A stretch of 64,000 nucleotides of DNA, taken from NCBI RefSeq assembly GCF_014217685.1, contig NZ_CP043653.1:1864419-1928418 (forward strand), written 5' to 3'. This stretch comes from Glaciihabitans sp. INWT7 (GTDB lineage Bacteria > Actinomycetota > Actinomycetes > Actinomycetales > Microbacteriaceae). Positions within the stretch are counted from its first letter, which is position 1. Every line of letters starts with the position of its first letter. Shown here one piece after another: positions 28,888-36,705 of this stretch. The translations under genes were made by a program, and so were the position numbers. The notes below the pieces were generated by a model, which did no database searches, had not been told where the DNA came from, and worked only from the letters and a program-made list of their open reading frames with translations.

Positions 28888-29352
28888 CTACTTCGATCGT
28901 CGCTCGGAGAGGGCGAATCCGGCCAGGATCTCGCGCTGGATGCCGAACATCTCCTTTTCCTCGTCCGGTTCGGCGTGATCGAACCCGAGCAGATGCAGGA
29001 TGCCGTGGGTGGTGAGCAGCAGCATTTCGTCCAGGGGGCTGTGCCCGGCGGTCTCCGCCTGCGAGATAGCGACCTGCGGGCAGAGCACGATGTCGCCGAG
29101 GAGTCCGGCCGGAGTCATGGACTCCTCGGTGCCGGGCCGCAGTTCGTCCATCGGAAAGCTCAGCACGTCGGTGGGACCTGGCTCGTCCATCCATTGGAGG
29201 TGAAGCTGTTCCATCGCTGCCTCGTCGACGAGGACTATCGCGAGCTCTGCGTCGGGGTGAACGTGGAGGTGGTCGAGCGCATACACGGACAGGCGCTGCA
29301 ACGCGACCTCATCCACCGGGATGACCGACTCGTTGTTGATCTCGATGCTCAC
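28888..29352 (-). CDS. ybeY: Endoribonuclease YbeY
   Basis: A single-strand endoribonuclease needed for 16S rRNA 3'-end maturation and ribosome quality control. In this 154-residue protein HGILHLLGFDH provides the three zinc-binding histidines (about H116, H120 and H126). GDIVLCPQVA is the other conserved patch. The start overlaps the phoH stop by 4 bases (ATGA). The neighbours phoH, rsmE and era suggest a ribosome-maturation operon. Confidence 0.95.
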   Translation of the reverse strand: MSIEINNESVIPVDEVALQRLSVYALDHLHVHPDAELAIVLVDEAAMEQLHLQWMDEPGPTDVLSFPMDELRPGTEESMTPAGLLGDIVLCPQVAISQAETAGHSPLDEMLLLTTHGILHLLGFDHAEPDEEKEMFGIQREILAGFALSERRSK

Positions 29353-30398
29353 GATCGACCCCCCTGTTCCCGGTCGAAGCGCTGTGCCTGCCGCTCTGCA
29401 TCGTACTTGGTGTACGCGTCGACGATGCGGCCGACGAGGTTGTGGCGCACCACATCCTCGCTGGTCAGGCGCGCGAAATGGATCTCATCGATCTCGTCGA
29501 GCACCCGGGTCACGAGCTGGAGACCGCTGGCACCGACCGGCAGGTCGACCTGGGTGATATCGCCGGTGATCACCATCTTGGAACCGTGACCGAGCCGGGT
29601 GAGGAACATCTTCATCTGCTCCGGAGTGGTGTTCTGCGCCTCGTCGAGCACGATGAACGCGTTGTTCAGCGTGCGACCACGCATGTAGGCGAGAGGGGCT
29701 ACCTCGATGGTGCCGGCGGCGAGCAGTTTGGGAACGACCTCCGGATCCATCATCTCGTTGAGGGCGTCGTAGAGCGGGCGGAGGTAGGGGTCGATCTTGT
29801 CGGTGAGACTGCCGGGCAGGTAGCCGAGGCGTTCGCCCGCTTCCACCGCAGGGCGGGTGAGGATGATGCGTTCGACCTCTTTGCGCTGCAGCGACTGCAC
29901 GGCCTTCGCCATCGCGAGATAGGTCTTGCCGGTGCCAGCCGGCCCGATGCCGAAGACGATGGTGTTCTCGTCGATCGCGTCGACGTATTCCTTCTGCCCG
30001 AGGGTCTTCGGACGGATGCTCTTGCCGCGGCTGGTGAGGATCGCCTGGCTCAGCAGCTCGGCCGGGCTCACCCGCTGGTCGCTCGCGAGCATCTTCGCGG
30101 ACTCGGTGACGCTTCTTTCGTCGAGCACGTTCTCTCCCCGTTCACGGTCGCCGCGCACCATCAGCACCAGCTCCTCTACCAGCCGCGCCGCGGCGGCCAC
30201 CTGACGGGAATCCCCGTCCAGGGTGATTTCGTTTCCGCGCACGAGCACGGAGACCTGCGGATACTGCCGCTCGATGGTCTTGAGCAGCCGATCCTGCGGT
30301 CCGAGTAGTCGCACCATCGCGACCCCATCGACACGGATGACGACGTGCTGTGCGGACCGCTCCTCTGGAGAGGGTGCTGTGATATCGCTACTGGCCAA
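29349..30398 (-). CDS. phoH: PhoH-family ATPase
   Basis: A 349-residue cytosolic ATPase of the PhoH/PhoL type, proposed to be an RNA helicase-like factor and often next to ybeY. GPAGTGKT (about 152-159) is Walker A and AFIVLDEAQNTTPEQMKM is Walker B. An N-terminal KH-like region precedes the ATPase domain. I prefer the TTG at 30398 because GAAGGA lies 5 bases upstream; GTG 30422 would add eight residues but has no such site. It overlaps the end of the HIT gene by 11 bases. Confidence 0.9.
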   Translation of the reverse strand: MASSDITAPSPEERSAQHVVIRVDGVAMVRLLGPQDRLLKTIERQYPQVSVLVRGNEITLDGDSRQVAAAARLVEELVLMVRGDRERGENVLDERSVTESAKMLASDQRVSPAELLSQAILTSRGKSIRPKTLGQKEYVDAIDENTIVFGIGPAGTGKTYLAMAKAVQSLQRKEVERIILTRPAVEAGERLGYLPGSLTDKIDPYLRPLYDALNEMMDPEVVPKLLAAGTIEVAPLAYMRGRTLNNAFIVLDEAQNTTPEQMKMFLTRLGHGSKMVITGDITQVDLPVGASGLQLVTRVLDEIDEIHFARLTSEDVVRHNLVGRIVDAYTKYDAERQAQRFDREQGGRS

Positions 30399-30744
30399 GG
30401 GTTCCTTCGGTAAGGGTTCCACCGAGAAGGTGGGCGTGAACGTGGAAGATGGTCTGTCCGGCCTGTTCGCCGGTGTTGAAGACGAGACGGTATTGGCCGT
30501 CGCAGTGCTCGTCGGCGAGTTGCTGCACCACCGCGACGATCTCCGCGAGAAGCGCAGGGTCCGCTGCGGCCAGTTCGGTCACGTTGGCGAACTCCGCGGT
30601 CTTCGGCACCACGAGCAGGTGCACGGGAGCCTTGGGGGCGATGTCCCGGAACGCGATGATCCGCTCGTTCTCGAAGACGATATCCGCCGGGATCTCGCGC
30701 GCAACGATGCGCGTGAAGAGCGAAGGCTCCGCTGTAGTCGACAT
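30388..30744 (-). CDS. HIT-family (histidine triad) hydrolase
   Basis: A 118-residue HINT-like protein that hydrolyses nucleoside phosphoramidates or similar bonds. SLFTRIVAREIPADIV is the usual N-terminus and QTIFHVHAHLLGG carries the triad (H101, H103, H105). It sits between rsmE and phoH, its usual place in Actinobacteria. It has its own leaderless promoter in the 44-base gap after rsmE, so the heat-shock cluster can be transcribed from here without HrcA control. Confidence 0.93.
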   Translation of the reverse strand: MSTTAEPSLFTRIVAREIPADIVFENERIIAFRDIAPKAPVHLLVVPKTAEFANVTELAAADPALLAEIVAVVQQLADEHCDGQYRLVFNTGEQAGQTIFHVHAHLLGGTLTEGTLGQ

Positions 30745-30750
30745 GTTCCA

Positions 30751-30756
30751 AGGGTA
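30751..30756 (-). promoter_or_regulatory. -10 box, internal leaderless promoter of HIT gene
   Basis: TACCCT, exactly 6 nt before the ATG at 30744, inside the hrcA-to-era gene run. Confidence 0.55.
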
Positions 30757-30788
30757 AACGACGCCGCCGACCCGCGGATGAGCGTTCG

Positions 30789-31517
30789 CTACCAGCGCCC
30801 GAGCCGTGCGTTGAGCACCGCGACGGCGGCAGGACCCGCGGTGGAGGTGCGCAGGATCGTGCCCCCGAGCCGCACCGGTGTCGCGCCAGCGGCCTCGAGG
30901 CGAGTGAGCTCCGAGGGTGAGATTCCGCCCTCCGGTCCCACGACGAGCACCACATCCCGGTCGTCTGGCTCTAGCGCACTGAGGGCGAGCGGCGCGGTGG
31001 GCTCCAGCAGGAGCATCCGGGTGACCTTCGCGAGGGCGACGAGCACGGTGAGGGAGGCGAGATCGCCCACCTCCGGCACCCACGACCGCACCGACTGTTT
31101 GCTGGCCTCCCGCACGATCGCGCTCCAGCGATCGTGCCCCTTGCGCACCTTCGCGCCCTCCCATTTGACGATCGAGCGCTGGGCGGACCAGGGGATGACG
31201 CCGTCGACGCCGAGCTCTGTGGCCTGCTGCACCGCCTGTTCGTCGCGGTCGCCCTTCGCGAGAGCCTGAACGAGCCAGATCGCCGGCGACGCCGGAGGGG
31301 CGTCGACAACCGTCGAAACCTCGACCACGAATTCGGTGTGCTCCGCCGAGACCACCGTGCCGGAGACCATCAGGCCCGCTCCGTTGCCGATCGAGATCGA
31401 CTCGCCTTCGGCGATACGGCTCACCGTGACGGCGTGGCGCGCCTCCGCTCCCCCGACCGTGATCCGCTCACCGACGGTCGCGGAGACCAGCTCTTCGCTC
31501 AGGTAGAAGTGGGCCAT
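30789..31517 (-). CDS. rsmE: 16S rRNA (uracil1498-N3)-methyltransferase
   Basis: A SPOUT-class methyltransferase that modifies U1498 in the decoding centre. The 242-residue protein has an N-terminal PUA-like domain and the knotted SAM site VVLVVGPEGGISPSELTRLE, followed by LGGTILRTSTAGPAAV, both diagnostic for RsmE. It starts 4 bases after the dnaJ stop and is therefore in the heat-shock operon. Confidence 0.95.
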   Translation of the reverse strand: MAHFYLSEELVSATVGERITVGGAEARHAVTVSRIAEGESISIGNGAGLMVSGTVVSAEHTEFVVEVSTVVDAPPASPAIWLVQALAKGDRDEQAVQQATELGVDGVIPWSAQRSIVKWEGAKVRKGHDRWSAIVREASKQSVRSWVPEVGDLASLTVLVALAKVTRMLLLEPTAPLALSALEPDDRDVVLVVGPEGGISPSELTRLEAAGATPVRLGGTILRTSTAGPAAVAVLNARLGRW

Positions 31518-31521
31518 GCGA

Positions 31522-32628
31522 TCAGATGTTGAGGAACCGGTCGCGCAGCTTCTGGAACAGGCCCTGCTGGAAGTGCGTGAGCGTCGGTGCCGCGGCCTTG
31601 CGAGTGCTCGCGAACTGCTTGATGAGATCCTGCTCCTTGTGACTGAGCTTCACCGGGGTCGTCACCTGCACTCCGATCTTGAGGTCACCACGCCCGCTGC
31701 CGCGCAGGTGGGTAACGCCGCGATCCTTGATCGTGATGACCTCCGCGCTCTGGGTACCGGGACGGATGTCGACCGCGACCTCGCCATCGAGCGTCTTGAG
31801 CGTCGCCCTGGTGCCGAGGATGGCGTCCGTCATCTGCACCTCGAGGGTCGCGAGGATGTCGTCACCGTTGCGGCTGAACACGTCGTGATGGCGAACCTTG
31901 ATCTCGAGGTAGAGATCACCGGCGGTGCCGCCGGCCGGACCGACCTCACCCTGGTTGGGCATCTGCAGGCGCAGTCCGGTGTCGACCCCGGCGGGGATAT
32001 CGACCGGGATGCTTCGGCGCGCCCGAACGCGACCCTGGCCCTGGCAGGTGGGGCAGGGGTTCGGGATCACGGTGCCGTAGCCGCGGCAGGTGCCGCACGG
32101 GCTCGATGTCATCACATTGCCAAGCAGGCTGCGCACAGTGCGCTGGATCTGCCCGCTGCCGTGGCAGATGTCGCAGGTGACCGGGGTGGTCCCCGGCGCG
32201 CAGCACGAGCCATCGCAGGTCTCGCAGAGCACGGCGGTGTCCACCTCGATGTCGCGGGTCGTGCCGAAGATGATCTCCTCGAGGTCGACCTCCACGCGCA
32301 CGAGGGCGTCCTGTCCGCGTTCGCGGCGCGAGCGTGGCCCACGGGTCTGCCCACCGCCGAAGAAGGATTCGAAGATGTCACCGAAGCCGCCGAAGCCCTG
32401 TCCACCCTGCCCACCGAAACCGGTCTGGGGTCCGAGGTCGTACTGCTGGCGCTGCTGCGAATCGGAGAGCACGTCGTAGGCGTGCGTGACGAGCTTGAAC
32501 TGCTCCGAGGCATCCGCTCCGGGGTTCACGTCGGGATGCAGTTCCCGCGCGAGGCGACGGTACGCCTTCTTGATCTCGTCTGTCGTCGCGCTGCGGTCGA
32601 CACCGAGTACTTCGTAGTGGTCAGCCAA
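31522..32628 (-). CDS. dnaJ: Chaperone DnaJ (DnaJ2 type)
   Basis: A DnaK co-chaperone. The 368-residue protein has a J domain with HPD (31-33), a Gly/Phe region ([16 protein letters not shown]) and a four-part zinc centre. Three of the CxxCxGxG motifs are canonical ([24 protein letters not shown]). The first reads CETCDGSC, with Cys in place of the last Gly. The start is TTG at 32628 with AAGGGA 6 bases upstream. It follows hrcA by 18 bases, the usual location of the second actinobacterial DnaJ. Confidence 0.95.
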   Translation of the reverse strand: MADHYEVLGVDRSATTDEIKKAYRRLARELHPDVNPGADASEQFKLVTHAYDVLSDSQQRQQYDLGPQTGFGGQGGQGFGGFGDIFESFFGGGQTRGPRSRRERGQDALVRVEVDLEEIIFGTTRDIEVDTAVLCETCDGSCCAPGTTPVTCDICHGSGQIQRTVRSLLGNVMTSSPCGTCRGYGTVIPNPCPTCQGQGRVRARRSIPVDIPAGVDTGLRLQMPNQGEVGPAGGTAGDLYLEIKVRHHDVFSRNGDDILATLEVQMTDAILGTRATLKTLDGEVAVDIRPGTQSAEVITIKDRGVTHLRGSGRGDLKIGVQVTTPVKLSHKEQDLIKQFASTRKAAAPTLTHFQQGLFQKLRDRFLNI

Positions 32629-32646
32629 TCAAATTCCCTTTGGTGT

Positions 32647-33675
32647 TCAGTCCTCGCCGAGCAGGCGGGACAGGTAGCGGGCGACAGCTCTCACTGCCGC
32701 GATGTTGTTCGAATAGTCCATGCGGGTGGGGCCGATCACGCCGAGGCGTGACACTTCCCCACCGGAAGTGGCGTAACCGGTGGTCAGCACCGAGGTCTCC
32801 CCCAGGCCGAAGGAGGCATTCTCCTTGCCGATCGACACCGAGAAGCCGTTCTGGTCCGGCTCCATCTCGCCGAACAGCCGCAGCAGCGTCACCTGCTCCT
32901 CGATCGCCTCGAGAACAGGGTAGATGCTGCCGCTGAAGTCTTCCTCGGTGCGCACCAGGTTCGCAGTCCCGGCCATGACCAGCCGGTCCTGGCGGTTGGC
33001 GAGCACCTGTTCGATGAGGGCCGATGCGATCCGGCCGACCGCCGGGGCCTCCGCCGGCGAGAACTGCTCGGGCAGCTGCGCCAGCTTCTCGGCGGCCTCC
33101 GCGAGCCCGAGTCCGCCCAGACTCGCGTTCAGCCGGGATCCGAGCTGGGAGAGGAATTTCTCCTCAAGCTCGTCTGAGACGTCGAGCAAGCGCTGCTCCA
33201 CTCGGCCGGTGTCGGTGATCAGCACGGTCATGACACGGGACGAAGCGAGGCGCACGAGTTCGACGTGGCGGATGCGCGAGCGAGAAAGCGAGGGATACTG
33301 CACGAGCGCGACCTGGTTGGTGAGCTGCGACAGCAACCGCACAGTGCGTCCGAGCACCTGGTCGAGGTCGGCGGATGACCCGAGAAAGGTCTCGATAGCG
33401 GTGCGCTGCGCGGGGCTGAGCGGTCGCAGATCGGCGAGCTGGTTCACGAACACGCGGTAGCCCTTGTCCGTGGGGATGCGCCCGGACGAGGTGTGCGGCG
33501 CCGCGATGAGCTCCTCCTCTTCGAGCAGCGCCATGTCGTTGCGGATGGTCGCTGCCGAGACTCCGAAGGAGTGGCGATCCACGATGGATTTGGATCCCAC
33601 CGGCTCGCGCGACGCGACGTAGTCCTGCACGATGACGCGCAGCACGTCGAGGCCTCGCTCCGACACCATGCTCAT
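32647..33675 (-). CDS. hrcA: Heat-inducible repressor HrcA
   Basis: Represses heat-shock genes by binding CIRCE. The 342-residue protein has an N-terminal winged helix (REPVGSKSIVDRHSFGVSAA, then TIRNDMALLEEE) and the HrcA ligand-like domain (TGYATSGGEVSRLGVIGPTR near the end). The ATG at 33675 is preferred; a second in-frame ATG lies two codons downstream. A CIRCE element is 43 bases upstream, so the gene is autoregulated together with dnaJ. Confidence 0.95.
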   Translation of the reverse strand: MSMVSERGLDVLRVIVQDYVASREPVGSKSIVDRHSFGVSAATIRNDMALLEEEELIAAPHTSSGRIPTDKGYRVFVNQLADLRPLSPAQRTAIETFLGSSADLDQVLGRTVRLLSQLTNQVALVQYPSLSRSRIRHVELVRLASSRVMTVLITDTGRVEQRLLDVSDELEEKFLSQLGSRLNASLGGLGLAEAAEKLAQLPEQFSPAEAPAVGRIASALIEQVLANRQDRLVMAGTANLVRTEEDFSGSIYPVLEAIEEQVTLLRLFGEMEPDQNGFSVSIGKENASFGLGETSVLTTGYATSGGEVSRLGVIGPTRMDYSNNIAAVRAVARYLSRLLGED

Positions 33676-33717
33676 CACCCCGCTCTCTCCGCCACCGTAA
33701 CTTCGCGCTGCCCACCC

Positions 33718-33744
33718 TTGGCACTCGCGTGTGCAGACTGCCAA
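33718..33744 (-). promoter_or_regulatory. CIRCE operator of hrcA
   Basis: TTGGCAGTC-N9-GAGTGCCAA on the minus strand, the HrcA-binding inverted repeat in its actinobacterial form (TTGGCACTC-N9-GAGTGCCAA) with one mismatch in one arm. Spacing is the exact nine bases of the consensus. Confidence 0.88.
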
Positions 33745-33910
33745 TTGTACCGTGACACACCCTGACGAAGGCATTGCATGCATGGCGAGGAGGGCGCTAC
33801 CTTATGCATGTGCTCGTGCAGCGCCCTCAGTCGAGGGCCCAGCGAGACACCGCCCGAAGTCTTTCCTCGCCAGCTCGCAGGATCGATCCGCTCACCGAAA
33901 GGCTCTGCAC

Positions 33911-34279
33911 ATGACCGACCCCATCTCCACGCCGGCTGCACCGCAACCGGCTGCGCCCCTCACCGAGGCTGAGGACCGCCAGTGGGCGTCGTTCGCACAC
34001 CTCGGGGGCATCATCGGCTTCCTGCCCTCGCTGATCATCTGGCTCGTCTTCAAGGACCGTGGTCGTTTCACCAACACCGAAGGCAAAGAGGCACTGAACT
34101 TCCAGATCACGATGGTGGCCGCGTACATCGTCGGATCGATCCTGAGCGTCATCGTCATCGGATTCCTGATCACACTCGCTGCGGCGATCGTCTCGATCAT
34201 CTTCTCGATCATCGGCTTCACCAAGGCCAAGGACGGCATCGCGTACCGTTACCCCTTCGCCATCCGCCTCATCAAGTAA
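33911..34279 (+). CDS. DUF4870 membrane protein, first copy
   Basis: A 122-residue membrane protein. After a Pro/Ala-rich N-terminus comes WASFAHLGGIIGFLPSLIIW, the DUF4870 signature, then a conserved ALNFQITM and a C-terminal helical pair (SVIVIGFLITLAAAIVSIIF). Function unknown. GAAAGG 8 bases before the ATG is a good ribosome binding site. A same-length paralogue follows directly, separated by a terminator. Confidence 0.85.
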   Translation: MTDPISTPAAPQPAAPLTEAEDRQWASFAHLGGIIGFLPSLIIWLVFKDRGRFTNTEGKEALNFQITMVAAYIVGSILSVIVIGFLITLAAAIVSIIFSIIGFTKAKDGIAYRYPFAIRLIK

Positions 34280-34291
34280 TCAGCTCTTCAG

Positions 34292-34327
34292 CAAGCCCGG
34301 CCGCACGCGGCCGGGCTTGTGTGTTTA
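34292..34327 (+). terminator. Intrinsic terminator between DUF4870 genes
   Basis: A perfect 13-bp inverted repeat (CAAGCCCGGCCGC at 34292-34304 with its partner at 34307-34319), followed by TGTGTGTTT. The tail merges into the promoter of the next gene. Confidence 0.85.
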
Positions 34328-34329
34328 AT
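34324..34329 (+). promoter_or_regulatory. -10 box of second DUF4870 gene
   Basis: TTTAAT, 6 nt before the ATG at 34336, overlapping the T-rich tail of the preceding terminator. It is one base off TANNNT. Confidence 0.4.
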
Positions 34330-34335
34330 GGGCGC

Positions 34336-34704
34336 ATGTCAGAAACCACGCCGAACCCGTACCAGACGCCGACGCCATTCAGTCCGAGCGACGAAAAGCT
34401 CTGGGCGATGCTCGTTCACCTCGGCGGGATCTTCTTCCACTTCCTGCCGGCACTGATCGGTTACCTGGTTCTGCGCGACCGCGGTCCATTCGTGCGCGAA
34501 CACACCCGCACGGCGCTCAATTTCCAACTCACCGTTCTTCTCGGCTACGTCGTAGGACTGTTCACCCTCTGGCTGTTCGTTGGCGCGATCATCATCCTGG
34601 CCGTCGCCGTGCTCGACATCGTTTTCAGCATCATCGCCGCGATCGCCGCCAACCGGGGCGAGTGGTACACCTACCCGGTGGCCGTGAAGTTCATCTCGGC
34701 CTAG
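34336..34704 (+). CDS. DUF4870 membrane protein, second copy
   Basis: A 122-residue paralogue of the preceding gene, with WAMLVHLGGIFFHFLPALIG, ALNFQLTVLLGYVVG and a helical C-terminus (IIILAVAVLDIVFSIIAAIA). The two share length and layout but differ in many positions, so this is an old duplication. No clear ribosome binding site is present; the -10 box 6 nt upstream suggests a leaderless transcript. It ends 2 bases from the convergent hemW. Confidence 0.83.
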   Translation: MSETTPNPYQTPTPFSPSDEKLWAMLVHLGGIFFHFLPALIGYLVLRDRGPFVREHTRTALNFQLTVLLGYVVGLFTLWLFVGAIIILAVAVLDIVFSIIAAIAANRGEWYTYPVAVKFISA

Positions 34705-34706
34705 GG

Positions 34707-35945
34707 CTAGTCGAGCAGCCGCCGCACCACCGCATCGGCGAGCAGGCGCCCGCGCAGCGTCAACACGAGCAAGCCGCGCACGGCGGACGCGCCGTCGACG
34801 AGTCCGTCGCCGATTAGTCCCGCAACGGCGGTGCGTGCGCCCGCCGGGAGCTCGGCGATGACCAGCCCCTCTCGGATGCGCGTGCCGAGCAGCACGCCCT
34901 CAACCCGCCGGGTCTCCTCGTCGAGGGTCTCTCGCCCGGCCCCGGGCGACAGACCAGCGCCGATCCGGTCGGCGTAGGCAGCAGGATGCTTCACGTTCCA
35001 CCAGCGCACCCCGCCGACATGGCTGTGCGCCCCGGGACCGATCCCCCACCAGTCATGGCCCTGCCAGTAGGCGAGATTGTGCCGCGACCGGTGCTCGGCG
35101 AAATCCCCCGATGACTCGCGCGCCCAATTGCTGACCTCGTACCAGCCGTAGCCGGCGGAACCGAGCAACTCGTCTGCGAGCTCGTACATGTCTGCCTGAA
35201 GATCTTCGTCAGGCTGTGCCACATCGCCCCGACGGATCTGCCGCGCGAGCTTCGTTCCGTCCTCCACGATGAGCGAATAGGCCGAGAGGTGGTCCGGATG
35301 CTGGGCGATGGCGTGCTCGAGCGACACCCGCCAATCTTCGAGGGATTCCCCCGGTGTGCCATAGATGAGATCGAGGCTCACCTCCAGTCCGGCGTCGCGG
35401 GCCCACTGCACCACGAGAGGCACCCGCTCGGGGTCGTGAGTACGCTCGAGAGTCGCGAGCACGTGCGGCACGGCCGACTGCATGCCGAAAGACACGCGCG
35501 TGAACCCCGCGTCCGCGAGGGATCGGAGGTAGGCGGCATCCACTGAATCGGGGTTCGCCTCGGTGGTGACCTCCGCGCCGCGCTCCAGTCCCCAGGTCTG
35601 CCTGACCGCCGCGAGCATTGCGGTGAGATCGGTGACCGGAAGCATGGTGGGTGTGCCCCCGCCGAAGAACACGGTGGAGACCTTGCGGCTCGGGAGCAGC
35701 ACCCGATCGAGGATGTCCCGCGCGAGGGCGACCTCGGCGATCGCCTGTCCGGCGTAGTCCGTGCGCTTCGCTCCGCGCAGCTCGTCGGAGGTATAGGTGT
35801 TGAAGTCGCAGTACCCGCAGCGCACGCGGCAGAACGGCACGTGGAGGTACACGCCGAAATTGCGTTCAGCGGCACCGACGGTGACGGAGGCGGGCAGCGC
35901 GCCGTCGGACGGCGCCGGATCGGCGAGCGGGAGAGCGCTCGGCAT
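34707..35945 (-). CDS. hemW: Radical SAM heme chaperone HemW (formerly annotated HemN-like)
   Basis: A 412-residue radical SAM protein. HVPFCRVRCGYCDFNTY has the CxxxCxxC iron-sulfur motif (C39, C43, C46) with the HemW-type extra aromatic residues, and VFFGGGTPTMLP is the SAM-binding GGGTP motif. It lacks the extra cysteine of true coproporphyrinogen dehydrogenases, so a heme-delivery role is more likely. The ATG at 35945 overlaps the stop of the DUF1990 gene by one base. Confidence 0.9.
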   Translation of the reverse strand: MPSALPLADPAPSDGALPASVTVGAAERNFGVYLHVPFCRVRCGYCDFNTYTSDELRGAKRTDYAGQAIAEVALARDILDRVLLPSRKVSTVFFGGGTPTMLPVTDLTAMLAAVRQTWGLERGAEVTTEANPDSVDAAYLRSLADAGFTRVSFGMQSAVPHVLATLERTHDPERVPLVVQWARDAGLEVSLDLIYGTPGESLEDWRVSLEHAIAQHPDHLSAYSLIVEDGTKLARQIRRGDVAQPDEDLQADMYELADELLGSAGYGWYEVSNWARESSGDFAEHRSRHNLAYWQGHDWWGIGPGAHSHVGGVRWWNVKHPAAYADRIGAGLSPGAGRETLDEETRRVEGVLLGTRIREGLVIAELPAGARTAVAGLIGDGLVDGASAVRGLLVLTLRGRLLADAVVRRLLD

Positions 35946-36613
35946 CAGGCCTCGGTCGTCGGCGCGAGGGTGCCGGAGAGTGATTCGAAGTAACGCCGGG
36001 TGTAGTAGGCCTGCGAGAAGCGCAGCACCGGGTAGACGAGCCACCAGAGAGCGTTGGCCGGCCGCGAGAACGCGCTGATCTCCAGCCAGACCGATCCGTC
36101 GTCCGTCTGTTCGACGATGAACGACTCCTCGCCGCTCTCGGGATGCCCCGGCAGGGTGCCGTAGGCGAAACCGCGGCGATTCACCTCGTTGACCACATAG
36201 ACCACCCGCGCCGGGGCGGTCACCTGGAACGGCCCGAAGGGGATCTCGAGCACGACAGAGTCGCCGGGCACGATGAAGGGGGCACCGTCGGGCCCGAACA
36301 CCACCTCGTCGCCGGCGACCGCGTCCGCGAGCGGTGCGCCGGCCTCATCGAAGGCGACGGGCACGTAGGTCTGGTCGCTGACGGCCGCCGGAACATCGGC
36401 CACGTCGACGCGGAAACCGCTGTTGCGCTGGATTCCCCAGGACATCACCTCGGTCCAGGCGTAGTCCCACCGTGCGTCACCGTGGCCGATTCTGGTGCGC
36501 TGACGGAACGGCCGGTAGCCGGAGGGCGACTTGGTGAGCAGGTCGGCCGACTGGGTCGCCCCGATGCTCGCATAGGTGACGGGCCGCTCCCAGAGCGGCA
36601 GCTTCGCGGGCAT
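35945..36613 (-). CDS. DUF1990 family protein
   Basis: A 222-residue soluble protein of the DUF1990 family, seen in GYRPFRQRTRIGHGDARWDY, the region FAYGTLPGHPESGEESFIVE and the aromatic C-terminus (WWLVYPVLRFSQAYYTRRYF). Family members resemble START/SRPBCC-like lipid-binding folds, but no function is established. It starts with ATG and is coupled to hemW through a one-base overlap, probably sharing a transcript. Confidence 0.8.
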   Translation of the reverse strand: MPAKLPLWERPVTYASIGATQSADLLTKSPSGYRPFRQRTRIGHGDARWDYAWTEVMSWGIQRNSGFRVDVADVPAAVSDQTYVPVAFDEAGAPLADAVAGDEVVFGPDGAPFIVPGDSVVLEIPFGPFQVTAPARVVYVVNEVNRRGFAYGTLPGHPESGEESFIVEQTDDGSVWLEISAFSRPANALWWLVYPVLRFSQAYYTRRYFESLSGTLAPTTEA

Positions 36614-36705
36614 CTACCGAGACCGGATCGTCGGGGCGGCTGAAGCGGGCATGGCGCAATTCTACCGGCGCCACGCCCGTCGACGCCCCTTGGGAGAACA
36701 GGCGT

